Assembly: GCF_007655135.1 (NCBI RefSeq)
Contig: NC_045132.1
Span: 25,724,354 to 25,788,353 of the forward strand
Source: Punica granatum
Lineage: Eukaryota; Streptophyta; Magnoliopsida; Myrtales; Lythraceae
Reading direction: 5' to 3'
DNA length: 64,000 nt
Below, piece after piece: positions 20,388 to 31,697 of this stretch. The translations under genes and the position numbers were made by a program. A model generated the notes under the pieces. It ran no database searches. It was not told the origin of the DNA and saw only the letters and a list, made by a program, of their open reading frames with translations. The number at the start of each line of letters is the position of its first letter. The stretch's first letter is position 1.

Positions 20388-23300
20388 TCAGCTCGCTGAT
20401 TCAGCGCTTTGATCCAAGTCCTCATTCTCCGACTTTTCAGAGGATTCCTGGGGATTCGTCTCCGACTTTTCTGAGGATTCCTGGGGATTCGACGTTTCCA
20501 CAACTTCTGCCTTTGATACCAGGAAGATTGCTAGATGCGTATCCCCTAGCAATAGCAGGATATAATTTTGATTGACGTAAATATGCAATCAAACAAGACT
20601 ATCTCACTGGAAAAACAAGGTCGAATGAAGCGCCATGCTATATAATCCGTTAATTACATTCAATTTCGCTCTTCATTACTAAATTAGCCATATAAATGAA
20701 CAATTATCGATCTCCACTATAATATTTCTACCACCTATATATTTAAGATTGGCCCCAAAAAAAAAATGCATGCATTTAAGGACATGTCATGATAAATAAA
20801 TCCGATTTTTCCAAGCGAAAATATTTATCCTTTGTATTATCATATCAGGGATTGCTAATCATCACCATCTAAGTAATTACTTCCCGCCAAACATTACTTA
20901 ATTTGCAACAGCTTCTCTAATTGAAAACTCACGCGTAGTTCACCCAAAAAAAGGATCATGTGTGCTCCACCATTTTTTCCGTTGCACTTCTTGGTATGAT
21001 TGTATTTTATCATTATCTTTTTGCAATTACCAAGAAGAAGATCGCGTTAAATGGGAAGAGCGAGGCGTGTAAAGATACAAGATTAATAGTTAAAAAAAAA
21101 AGAAGCCAAAATCAAAGTTTTGGACTAATATTACCTTACTAAATCATCCGGCAAGTAATATAAAAAATAAAGAAAATCTTAATATATATTTGGCAAAAAC
21201 AATTACTTAGAGCGTTGTAGCAAAAACGAACTAGTAATTTTGGCATCTGCTTGTTAATAAATTTATATACATATATATGGCATCACGTGTTTGCGCATTA
21301 GTCTGTTATTGTAAGACCGCTAGTCCATAGATGGTAATGATATGTTTGGCAAAGTATAATGATCATTTATCTTATATTTTTGGGTATAAGACAGAAAAAT
21401 CCTTTCTAAAATTAATTAGCACCGGTAAAGATTACATTAAGCACTTCTAGATTTTCTTGCGCATGCTTGTATAGTGGGTTTTTATTCTGGAATAAATCCA
21501 CGTATTTACAGAAGAAACAACACGCATTTTGTTCTAAAAAATTACACTCCCTATTTTAGATTGGCTCAGGATATATTATCGTGTGTGCTAACATCTTTAC
21601 TTTCAAAGTATACGAAAATTTCATGATTCTGTTGTGCAGGCTAAATATATTAATATAGTAGGAAAATGAGTGCAGACGTGAGATTGTTAAAAGCAGATTA
21701 AAAGCAGAAGTTGTACGCCTCAAAATTTCATTTAAAGAATCTAGAGATGAGCAAGTCGAGAGATATAGTACCAAAAGTGATGCGGCTCCCTGGGGATGCA
21801 GCAGCAGCAACTCCGGGTCTCAACCGCTTTTCGTTGATAAATGTCCCGTTTGTGCTGTCCAAATCCGTGACCAAAAGGTTGCCTCCTGTCTTCTGGATGC
21901 GAGCATGAAGGCCAGAGACTGCCCCAAGGTTGGAAAAAGAGTATTCACCAGACCAGATATATAAACAAAACATGAATGCATGAATTCAATTGACAAAGCA
22001 AGTCAAATGACCCAAAACCCAACTAACATCGACAATCAACTTCCAGAGCAAGTAAAGGGTATCTGGAACAATTGACTAACAAGTCAGCACAGGGAAGATG
22101 GAGAGCATAATTTGCTTCCAATCACCACATGTTCATTCATCAGCTATTAAAATATGCAAAATTAAGTGGCACACATGGAAAATAAGACTCATTTTTCTCC
22201 TTTTAATAGTAACATATATCATTACGAAGGAAGTACTTTGCCCTTTCTATAGCAAACATGCTTGAAGATTGAAATCTCGATGCCACTTTCAGCTGCAACA
22301 TGCTTGTCAAAACCATATCTTTATCTACATCAGACAGATTGTACAGTCGTATTTATCTGATTGCCTGTTACTCCTAACTGGAGCTATCAGCCTTGATCAT
22401 TGGTAGTTTCAATTACGTTTGGATATTTATGAATGAAAATGGTAAGTATTCCATAATTTACATGATGGGCATTTCATTATATGTTCCACGCTTTTCTATT
22501 ATTAGATAATACAGTCATCCACAATTTCAAGCTTGTTTTCTTTTTCTGTTCCTGCACGAAATTTAGTTCACATATTGTTCCATGGTGTGAATGGAAAAAA
22601 AGAAGGGGAAAAAAAATATTCATGACATAGCTTGTGCATAAACACTGAAGTCAAACGGCATCCTTGGGCATGGGTAATAATACATGTAGTTTCAGACCAT
22701 TAACAAGATTAAGAGGACTCAGGAGTTGAGGGCCTACCTGTTGCAACTGGAATCACCATATCTGCTTTCTCTGGGAGGCGGCCGACTGTGACCTCATTCT
22801 ACAAAAGCATTCGGTTAAGTTCAGCCAGTTTCATATTAGTGATCTATAAGCAATGTGAATGAAGATGACCAAAGAAGATGGTACAAGTAGAAATACTCAC
22901 GGAAGCAATTTCAAAAACCCCGGGCATTTCAACCTTAAAACCTATGTGCCTTGTATCTCCATCACCTATAACACATGCACAACGTGATTGCCTGAACAAT
23001 TGCCTCTGAAAGCAGAAATTGCTGTCATATAAGTCTGACTACACAGGAGGACAAAGAAGCATATCACTTGAAGACCTGAGAACAGTATCATCATCGAGCA
23101 GAGCGCTATGCTCAAGGATTGCAGACACTACAGAGGACTTGCAGATTTGGTTAAATATTCAGCGGTAGACGATGATGCAAGGTTCAAGAAATCAAAATTG
23201 TGTTAAGAGAGTGGTCATGCAATGAGATGGTCAAGCAGAACCACAAGGATATTCAACGAGATATTTTAGGAGGATGCATCAACCGTGCCAAAAGTAGCAC

Positions 23301-24078
23301 ATCGGAGCTGATCAAGGTCAATGCGGCTGTTATCCTTGTGCAGCTATGTGCGAGATGTTATATTCTGATGCCACCTTGAAGCGTAATGGTTCATCCGTAA
23401 TGAGATTGAGCCAGCAACGGAGCCAGTCAAAATCGAACTAGGAAGATGAATCAATCAGTGACATCAACAGGATCTATGCAACAGAATGCAGGACAATTAA
23501 GGCATAGGATCCGGAATTGCAACTTCTGTTTCCTAAAGCAGAACTGAGCGATTGATGACAAATACAAAACATGCAGAAGACGCAAACTATATTAGCCCTA
23601 ATTGTCCGAACAGTTCTCCTGAAGGCACGAGTACTACTAACAGGAACAGCATAACATGAACCGGGGATGAATGTCAGAGCTACTGACGAGCACGTCGCTA
23701 TGGATTGGAGATCTGTACTGATTTTCTCGGAACACTGCCTAGAACTAGAACGAGCAGGAGGCAGATGATGATCGGCATTCTCAAAAACTGACCGATGGGT
23801 TGAAGAAGCCATCTCTCGGCAACGCCGGTAGAAGCGGCTCCAGCAGCTTCAAAAGAAGCAGCGCGAGCAGTTCCGATGACCGCCTGCTGCCTGGCTCCGC
23901 CAACCCTAGCTCCTCGGAGCGGGCTGAGCGAGCAGTGCAAGTGGAGCGAGCTCTGAGGAACGACGGAGGAATGGAGCTTGAGCTGGAACGGCGGGGCTGC
24001 GAGGGAGGAGGTGCAGCTGCAGCTGCTGGTGATGATACGGCAGCGGGGAGCTAGAGGCTGAGCGGAGGCGATCTCCAT
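20388..24078 (-). CDS. Plastid-type FHA (forkhead-associated) domain protein, At2g21530-like
   Basis: Phosphothreonine-binding FHA protein predicted for the chloroplast. Exons on the minus strand: 24078-23793, 22965-22901, 22798-22738, 21918-21772 and 20545-20388, giving 238 residues in phase. Residues 1 to about 85 are rich in Ser, Ala and Arg with few acids, a transit-peptide composition. The FHA domain covers about 96-205 with its diagnostic residues: VGRLPEKADMVIP (Gly-Arg), VSGLHARI (Ser-x-x-His), DLDSTNGTFIN (Asn-Gly-Thr) and SRITFGDTHLAIFLV. The C-terminal tail repeats NPQESSEKSE twice, from a 33-bp tandem duplication, then ends acidic. Introns are large (0.8-1.2 kb for two of them). 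Possible TATA element at about 24168-24176. Ligand and partners are unknown. Confidence 0.9.
20430..20496. repeat. 33-bp tandem duplication within FHA last exon
   Basis: Two near-identical in-frame units (tcagaggattcctggggatt; tctgaggattcctggggatt, each with ctccgactttt) encode NPQESSEKSET and NPQESSEKSEN. They add eleven residues to a disordered tail without breaking the frame. Confidence 0.85.
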
Positions 24079-24167
24079 GGCTGAGAGGGACAGAGGTCGT
24101 ATCGATCAGTGAGTGCAAGGAATCTCATTCGAGAGCAGAGTGCGTGAATGAAACGAAGATATAATGC

Positions 24168-24176
24168 ATATATAAG
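24168..24176 (-). promoter_or_regulatory. Possible TATA box for FHA gene
   Basis: Read on the minus strand, cttatatatgc lies about 90 bases upstream of the FHA ATG, a usual distance for a TATA element with a short leader. Motif and position only. Confidence 0.35.
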
Positions 24177-25167
24177 GGAAGATCGTGGGAGTCCGAGTGA
24201 GTATGTGGCGTCCATTTAATGCTTCCCCTTCGGAAAGCGGATAACAAATATCTTTTCCCGCTTGGCGCCATATGATTGCTGGCCTTGTCTCCTATTCAAA
24301 TTTTTCGATCGCAAAGAAAGCCCGTGGGTCTAACCTCCAAGTCAAATTTTACCGTGCCTCTTCACCCAAAAATAGAAAATTACCGTGTCGGTAACAGTTG
24401 CGAGCATATTCTGAATATCGACTTGCAAGTTGCCGGCTAAGGCTTGTTGTCTAAATAGGCAATCACTGTTGAGAAAGACACGGATGATCGCGCTAAATTT
24501 CAAATGAGGTTTGGTTCGGGAACCGTCAATGCATCGCAAACATAATGTTCGACTGAGAAGGGAGAATTTAGGCGTGCAATATTCATATGTTGTTACGCGT
24601 CATGTATCATTTTGATATATCAATTACGGGCATTGCTATTTCTTTTGGTATTTTCGGCAAAATCACGTGCCGGACGGACCCGAGACTGGGGTGGTAGTTT
24701 TAGCCACAGTGATGGGCAACTTTTTTGCCCCTCAGAGTCCACATAAAAAACTTCGTTCTCATAGATTATTTAGAGCATGGCAATGACTCATGTAACGATA
24801 ATATAATGGTTCATGGCACGCAACGCACGGTGTACATTCCTTCGAGCGGAGTTGGATTCAATTTTACATGTCATGCAACTACCGTTACATTCTCAACCTT
24901 CGGATCGAGCCCATCTTATACATGTGGACGGGAGCAACTTTCGGGTAGCCCCAGAGATTATTTATGTTGAAGGGAGACGAGATAATGTCTATGCAGGGAA
25001 AAATGAACAAAAGCGTAGTTACGGACAAGTTTTAACTCAATTTAGAGACGTGAATAAAATAATATATTATGGTTGCTATGCCTTATAAAAGAATATTACC
25101 GACAGAGAAGGAGGGTATCACGAAACAACATTCGGCCTTAATTTGACTAAAAGGGTTTACAAAAATG

Positions 25168-25406
25168 TCTAGTCTATTTGACTTTAGAGTCGATTTTTAA
25201 AATTTTAATTCTAACTTTAATTCTACTCACTACATAATTATTATTATTTTTATTTTATCATCATTCAATACAATTTTTAATATTAAATTCTCTCAATTAT
25301 TCATTACTTTTTTTATATTTTTTTTCATAATTCAATAACACAATCACTATAATCCAATTAAAATCAAAACTCAACTCTACTTAACTTTAAAACCAAACAC
25401 ACCGTT
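25168..25406. repeat. MITE-like element, same family as 46926-47172
   Basis: AT-rich element with subterminal words shared with the elements at 46.9 and 47.3 kb: taactttaattctactcactacat inside and ttaactttaaaaccaaacacacc at the right end. The left end (tatttgactttagagtcg) is a weak inverted match to the right end. Confidence 0.5.
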
Positions 25407-25955
25407 AAATCTTTGGTATGCCTCTTCCTAATTTAAGATTCAACTCTCATCTGTTAAATAGTTGTAAATATTGTATAAATTATAACTCATGTTATTGTAG
25501 GTGAAATTTTAAAATATTATGGTAAGAACTGATGAATTTTGATGGAAAATAATGTTAATTAGATTTTCTTAGTATTGATTAATATAGGAGATTTCTGTGC
25601 GGTTTCACAACGTTCGGAAACTGGAAAGAGCTTTCACTTTCCAATCTGTGGCAGACAAGTCAATCCAAAATTCCCATCATTTTATTATTTTATTTTCGGC
25701 CGTACAAATTTCCATCATTTAATTAGACAAATAAAGGTGTAATCACTCGACCAGGCCAGGCCAGACCAGACAGACAAATTGTCGTATCCCATCCCATGCC
25801 TTGAGAACTGAAACCCCACCACTGCCCAGTGCCCTCTAATGGCACTACCCTCCATTCCTACTTCCTCCTCTCCTCTTCCCTAGAAAACATCTGCTGAACT
25901 CTTCTTCTATTCTTGTTCTCTTGTCCTCCTTCATCTTTCATCCAGAGAGGGGAAG

Positions 25956-25975
25956 ATATATATATATATATATAT
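25956..25975. repeat. (AT)n microsatellite in 5' leader of 26,038 gene
   Basis: Alternating AT tract that ends in an ATG (25974), creating an upstream start codon in a different frame from the main protein. Confidence 0.9.
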
Positions 25976-26037
25976 GAAAGGGTCATCTGCATCACCCTCA
26001 TCGCCATCATCATCACCCTCATCGCCGTGGTGGAAAG

Positions 26038-26531
26038 ATGATGGAGCAGGCAAGAGAAGAGTTGCAGAAGCTCGAATCGCAGCACCCGAAACGTTTCGCC
26101 ACCCTAAAGATGGAGCTCAAGTCCTTCATCTCCCTTCTCGAGTCCAACAGCAGTGGCCGCCTCTGCTACACCGACGGCTCCGTTTCCTCGTTGCCACCTT
26201 GTTCCACTGCCACCACTCAGGGTCAGTGTTCTTACAACTCATCCTCTCTGTTCCACCATCGCTCTCGTATGAGCATTGATCAGAATTAGTTTGTGCGTGC
26301 TTTTCCATTTTGTTGGGGGGTCTAGCAGCATCAACTTGTAGGAAGAGGAAGGTGGTCGGTTTCAGGGAACCGAACAACAAGGCTGCTGAGATGGAGATGG
26401 AGATGGAAGAGGAAGATGCCGACACCACATTCATGAATAAGAAGAAGAGACGGGATAGCGTCGAAACTGTTCTCGAGAGGGCCCGACTCTGCCTTCGGAA
26501 GATCCGAGAATTGAAGACTAGCTTTTCATGA
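26038..26531 (+). CDS. Small uncharacterised plant protein (about 129 residues)
   Basis: Function unknown. Exons 26038-26221 and 26326-26531 join in phase to 129 residues (two adjacent start codons, ATGATG). The N-terminal third is helical and charged (EQAREELQKLESQHPKRFATLKMELKSFI-type), the middle is Ser/Thr/Cys rich, then comes a basic stretch STCRKRKVVGFREP, an acidic run EMEMEMEEEDAD, and a final helix RDSVETVLERARLCLRKIRELK. The basic cluster NKKKRRD resembles a nuclear localisation signal. The first ATG on the presumed transcript is 25974 in another frame; its reading frame overlaps this start and could reduce translation. The exon join (G/CA) is the simplest that keeps the frame. Confidence 0.6.
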
Positions 26532-27012
26532 TACTTACGCATATAAAAGATAGAATCAAAATGCATTATCACGGGTTTACGAGATCCCCACCAGAACGGA
26601 TTTCTCAGTGAAGTTGCGCTTTTGTTGCTAATATTGGCTTCCATGCCATCCTTTGACCTTAAACGAAATGAGTTGCACATTCTATATGAATTCTTCGATA
26701 TCATCTCTGCCAATATTATGATTTGGAGATCAAGTGGATCCTAAGAAGTAAGAACGCATAATACCCGAGCGTTTATTGAAAACTAGCACAATGATCTATC
26801 ACGAAAAAGGTTCTCTGAAGTTCCAAGCCACATGAAAATGAATATACTTGAACAAAGTTGGATAATAAAATACCGCACCGAAAATTTGCAACGGAGGAGC
26901 TTCTTGGTGTCTCTGAACCTTGTATACATGGATTGGAGTTGATCAATACAAACATATTCTTGTTTACTGAGTGTTGCTTGTTTTCGACACCATCTGATTT
27001 ACAAACACAACA
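26532..27012. other. Short intergenic between small-protein gene and BPM gene
   Basis: Convergent 3' ends; no coding sequence or clear repeat seen. Confidence 0.5.
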
Positions 27013-30004
27013 CTACTCAGCCCTGTGCCTCACCCTCCGGCCATTACTGTCGCCCCCATCTGAGAGTTGGGCCCACACGCTCCGACTCTTTCCACCTCCG
27101 CTGCTACACTCCTCCTCACAGCCCGCCACAGTTTTCAGAAGCTCTGACTGTAGTGGTGCGCAATTCTCTTTTAAGTACTCGAATCCGTCTGATCGCATAA
27201 CGGCTGCAATGAGGAAAGCTAATGATCAATAAGCAGAAAGCTTAATGGGCTAAATAAGCTAATTCCATTTTGGAGTCTCCTATCACAAGCATTGGAGACA
27301 GGACCATGGAACAGGGGCAATATAATACACATCTAACGAGCATCAACGGACATAATATATATATATATATATATAATTAACGAAAGAGATATTTGGCATC
27401 ATTTACTACATAGAAGCCAAACATAATACTCGAGCCGGCTAAACCCTCTCCAATGATGCTATGACTCTGACCGCGGGCAGGAAAATGGATTTGTATAAAG
27501 TGTGATACATACGCAAAACATAATGGAGGAAGGAGAAGGAATCCTCGACCCACAACACATTTTATTCATGAAATGGGTTGAATTGGTATTAGTCTGAATA
27601 CAGCAAAAGTATCTGCCTTAACTGCGGATAAACAGTATCCAGACATTTCGTATCAAGAACAAAAAAAAAAAAAAGCAGATATAGTTGAATGGTAATCTTT
27701 TTGCTCAATTTCTCGCGGAGTCAAATTCTCATCACTACGCGTCAAGGGAATGGTCCCCTGTCCTTTGCTTTCCATATAAAGGATACAGCGAGCATAAATC
27801 CCCTCTTTAACTTCTATTCTGATGGACTGAATATAGTTCAAATTTTATAGCACGTGCAAAGATAGCGGAAGCCTACTTGTACACGCAGACTAGTAAACAC
27901 TCGATTTTGAATCATCCAAGATCAACTTAGGCAAAGAAAGAAGAAAAAGAGAACATTTTAGATACTACTTCTCCCATACCATGTCTTGCAAATCAGCAGT
28001 ATAAGACAACAGATAATGCAAATCTAAGTCACAGCCATACCTGCGAGGTTTTCAGCGGCAAACTTCAAGCAAACAGCTTTCAACTCCTTTGCATGGCAGC
28101 AGTCAGCCAAGGCCAAGATTCTAGCAACGGAATTTATGGATATCTCCTTGCAGAGACGGGACTCGCACATAAGTCTCATTCTTTCCAAACCATACTTGTC
28201 AGCGGCTGCTAAGAGCTTTGCAGTCAAGGTATCAGCTATAGACGATGTACATGTTGAGCTGCTACTTCCTATGGACACCACATCTCCTGAGAGATCGTCT
28301 CTGTAGATAAAGTGCAGCAAAGCCTATCCACCCAATAACAAAATTTATGAATGGACACTTCATTTACACATCAAGAGAAAGATCAACTATTAAAGCTTAT
28401 ATATGAAAGCTAAGATTAAGGGGGAAAATGTGCAGTGGTTACCTTGAAGACTTTAGGTTCCAAATCAGTAATGACCATCTCTTCCTTTTCTTCCCCAATA
28501 TTGTCGATAAATTTAGCTCGGAACACATTGGACCGAGCAGCCAGCACCAACTTGTGGGCACGAAACTTTTCCCCTGCTACATCAAAGGTAACATCTGAGC
28601 CCTCCATATTCTCCAGCAGTGTACCAAAATGAGCTCCGAGATCAGATTCAGGGACAGGGATTGAGTGTAACCGAGGGCACTCTATGGACGAAACCACAAC
28701 TCCGACAGTGCAGTTAAGTTCCAAGCAATCATCCTTCAGATAGTCAGATGTCTCGAGTGCAGATCTTCTGAAGAATCGTTTGTATCCCCTGAGTAAAACA
28801 GCAGGAAAACAAAATCAGGTTTTTTTTCTTCTAAGCAAAATAATCAAAAGCCAACGAGCTTCTCAGCGAATCATCGATCAAATTTAACTGTATAATACAT
28901 CAACATCAATCAATGCTCTATAAGCATTGTGTCTCCCCTTCGTTATCTGATCAAATTTAGTAGTGGGCTTTTGCTATTCACGGAGTCTCCCCTTCATCGT
29001 CTGCTTTGTGTACTTAATTAGGTCCCTTGCTTTCTTCCTTTTCTTTTTCTTTTTTCTCTTCTTTTGTTCAACTCATTTATGATGAGGCGCTTTGTATACT
29101 ACTCGTGTACCTTTTTTTTTTTTTTTTTCGGTTACAATAGGAGGCTCATGGCCTAGTACAAGAAAATGGAAAGGATCGTGTACTTTGTTCTTCACTCATA
29201 AATGAATTCTTATTGTTCATAAAATAAAAAAATAAAATAAAATCAATGCTCTATAAGCTCAGAACAACGAACATGATAACCCTGAGTTCTCCAATGACTC
29301 AGTATCTACTCAGCTTGTTCAGCAATGTCCACCTAACCAGCATAATCCTTCAAAGCTCCCCGACACATCACCAAAATTATTATAGACTCAAACTGATCAG
29401 TGTTCATCATCTACAGAGAGTAATATAACACGGGTTTTGCTTGGACAGGGTGTTTCATACTGCTGAACGAAATCAGAATGTGGGAAAATGAATCCAAAAT
29501 CAAACGGAGCAGCCGCGTTCGAACCCATTCAAACGAAGAAATTGCTATTGGCTATTGCTCCTACTCTACGAAAGGCACACGATTATCCAAAATTTCCAGC
29601 TCGAGAAACACCTACCACATGCTCCCTCGGTATTTGAGGGTGTAGGGTCCGCTTTCCAAGGACCGATCGAAATGGCTATGGACCTTGTGCTTGCCCTTCC
29701 CGCTCTGATCCAACAGCGTCAGCTCGAAGAGAGCCCTAACGTCCGTTCCCTCGCTCGCCAGCGCAATGAAAACGGAGACGTAGGTGGCATTATCCTCGGG
29801 GTTCTTTCCATCGGGGTAGAAATAGATCGCCCACTGGAACCCGCCGACGGTGAAGTTGTCGCTGGCGATGTGCTTGCCGATACCCATGCCCTTCGCGAGC
29901 GAGTACCCCTGGATGACGAACTTGTGAGATCCATTCACCGTCTCGGTGACGGAACGCGAGCTCGTCGGACCCTCCAGAAGGTTCTCGCCGGAGTTCTCCA
30001 CCAT
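27013..30004 (-). CDS. BPM: BTB/POZ-MATH protein (BPM family, CUL3 ligase adaptor)
   Basis: Substrate adaptor of cullin-3 ubiquitin ligases; plant BPMs recognise transcription factors such as HB6, MYBs and ERFs through MATH and bind CUL3 through BTB. Minus-strand exons 30004-29616, 28788-28443, 28323-28041 and 27203-27013 make 402 residues in phase, the usual length. The MATH domain is at about 20-160 ([47 protein letters not shown]). The BTB domain is at about 195-310 ([47 protein letters not shown]). A BACK-like helical tail follows ([41 protein letters not shown]). It is probably the orthologue of Arabidopsis BPM5, its positional counterpart. An AT microsatellite lies in intron 3. Confidence 0.94.
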
Positions 30005-31697
30005 TGCTACCGGCGGAACAGGCAGTCCATCAAAATCGAGGCGCGAACGGAGCTATGGCCGTTCGATAACTGAATCCCGAGCGCGCGAATCACGCAACGA
30101 CGAACTCAATTTCTAGGGTTTCTGCTCAGTTCTTCGTCTTCTTCTTCTTCTTCTCTATCGGTGCGATTGATGCGAAATGGGGGTAACGGTGGTCACGCGT
30201 GGATGGAGGGCACAGGGGGAAGGAGAGAGGAAGGCGAAACTGTACGGCCCGCGAAATAGCACGTGACTAGCGCGTGTCGGTTCTAGAGAGTTCCAAACCA
30301 ATTCGGTCTCGGCGAGCTCCGCCTTTAGTACATAACTACCCCGGTAGGTCGGGTCGGCTTTTGCTTAATAGCTGCAAGAAAGAGATGGTTCATACACAAA
30401 ACAATATCATATACACAAAAATATATTATATCATGATATCCGAAAGAATAACGAGTAAACGAAGATACGCTTGTATTTCTCGAAATACCTTTGCACCGGT
30501 GATTCACCGCTCCCGTTCTTGTCAAACAATACGAGGTCGTAGTCAAATTGTCTTTTTATTAATCTAATGATCGATGTTAGTTACTGTGCAGTGTAGATTC
30601 CTAATAAACATCTTATTAATGTATTAAAAGAATTGTATATGTATATACATACAGACTAACTTACCTTATGAAGTACTCAATGTCCACGGTTAATACCATG
30701 AGAAAATTTTATTTGAAAATAATAACCAAGAAAGTACGTTTAACAAGATCAACAAAAAGATTAAGTTCTATCGGGTTAACAAGTTCATAACAATTGAAAT
30801 TTATATGCTACTTAAGAATTAATTAAAAACCGTCATAATACTTTAAATGTCAATTAAAATTTCAATATTTATGGATAAATCCTTTTGTTTGTTTTGTATA
30901 ATATGAAATAATATGAAACTTGAAAATATAGAAAATTAGTAAATGCCAATTTCTTAATTTATAATTTTGTAATCCATCTAAAATACTTCATAGAATAAAT
31001 GCATATAAACTAATCTTTCATAACAAAATCCTTTTACAATTTATTTTCCAGAGTTGGCATGAGTGTGAAATACAATTAATTGCTTCGTACTTGTCTTACT
31101 GATCAATGTGATACTTTATCAAGGTACAACCACTCCATCGACTCAAATGGTATTATACTTTGACGGTATAATTATAATTATGAATAGAAAAATAACATTT
31201 ACGACGACGGTGCTTTTTGCAGAACTTATTCGTCAATTGAGAATAGCCTTATAGAGTCCAAAAGTCTTCAAGATTTCGACCGACACAGTGAGGCGAAAAA
31301 CTATCCCGTTGGCCTGGGCCGGTTCAGATGAATTGCCTAGGTTGGCCAGCGTCATTCACCTCGGGCAGTTGTGCTCGCGTTGACTTTTGAACCTCGGAGG
31401 GAGGAAGTCAATCGGGTCATGTCGGAGCCGACCGAACTGAAACCGAAACCGACATCAAGGGCAGATTTGGAATTTTGTGGCTGGACAATGGACATGCACC
31501 GGCCTTATGCTGTCACGCTCCTGCTTCCCCTTCATTTCTCGTTTTGCCTGAGCCCGTCGAACTGATCTCCAGCCGTCAACGCATGGTCCTAAGAGGATCC
31601 GACGGCTCACACTTAATTGACGTCCGCTTGCTTCAAATACTCACTGGCACCGACCTCTGCAGCCCTGCTTGGTTTCCGGGCTATCTGCAGAACGAGA
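30005..31697. other. Divergent promoter region BPM / CNX1
   Basis: About 1.7 kb. The 30550-31200 part is very AT-rich with no coding sequence. The last 330 bases are more GC-rich and probably form the CNX1 promoter and leader. No repeat with clear ends was seen. Confidence 0.5.
30113..30121 (-). promoter_or_regulatory. telo-box in BPM 5' leader
   Basis: Minus-strand AAACCCTAG about 110 bases upstream of the BPM ATG, followed downstream by a pyrimidine-rich leader (CTTC repeats on the plus strand at 30128-30155 read as GAA on minus). Confidence 0.45.

Larger units (their letters stand above)
24079..26037. other. Divergent promoter region FHA gene / small-protein gene
   Basis: No gene recognised. 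Open frames at 24725-25088 have no domain. A MITE-like element sits at 25168-25406, and the interval ends in the leader of the 26,038 gene. Confidence 0.5.

Noticed and set aside
23474..23812. Minus-strand 112-residue frame
   Set aside because: It overlaps intron 1 of the FHA gene, runs across the splice site and has no domain.
29555..30073. 172-residue plus-strand frame opposite BPM exon 1
   Set aside because: Antisense shadow of the GC-rich MATH exon.
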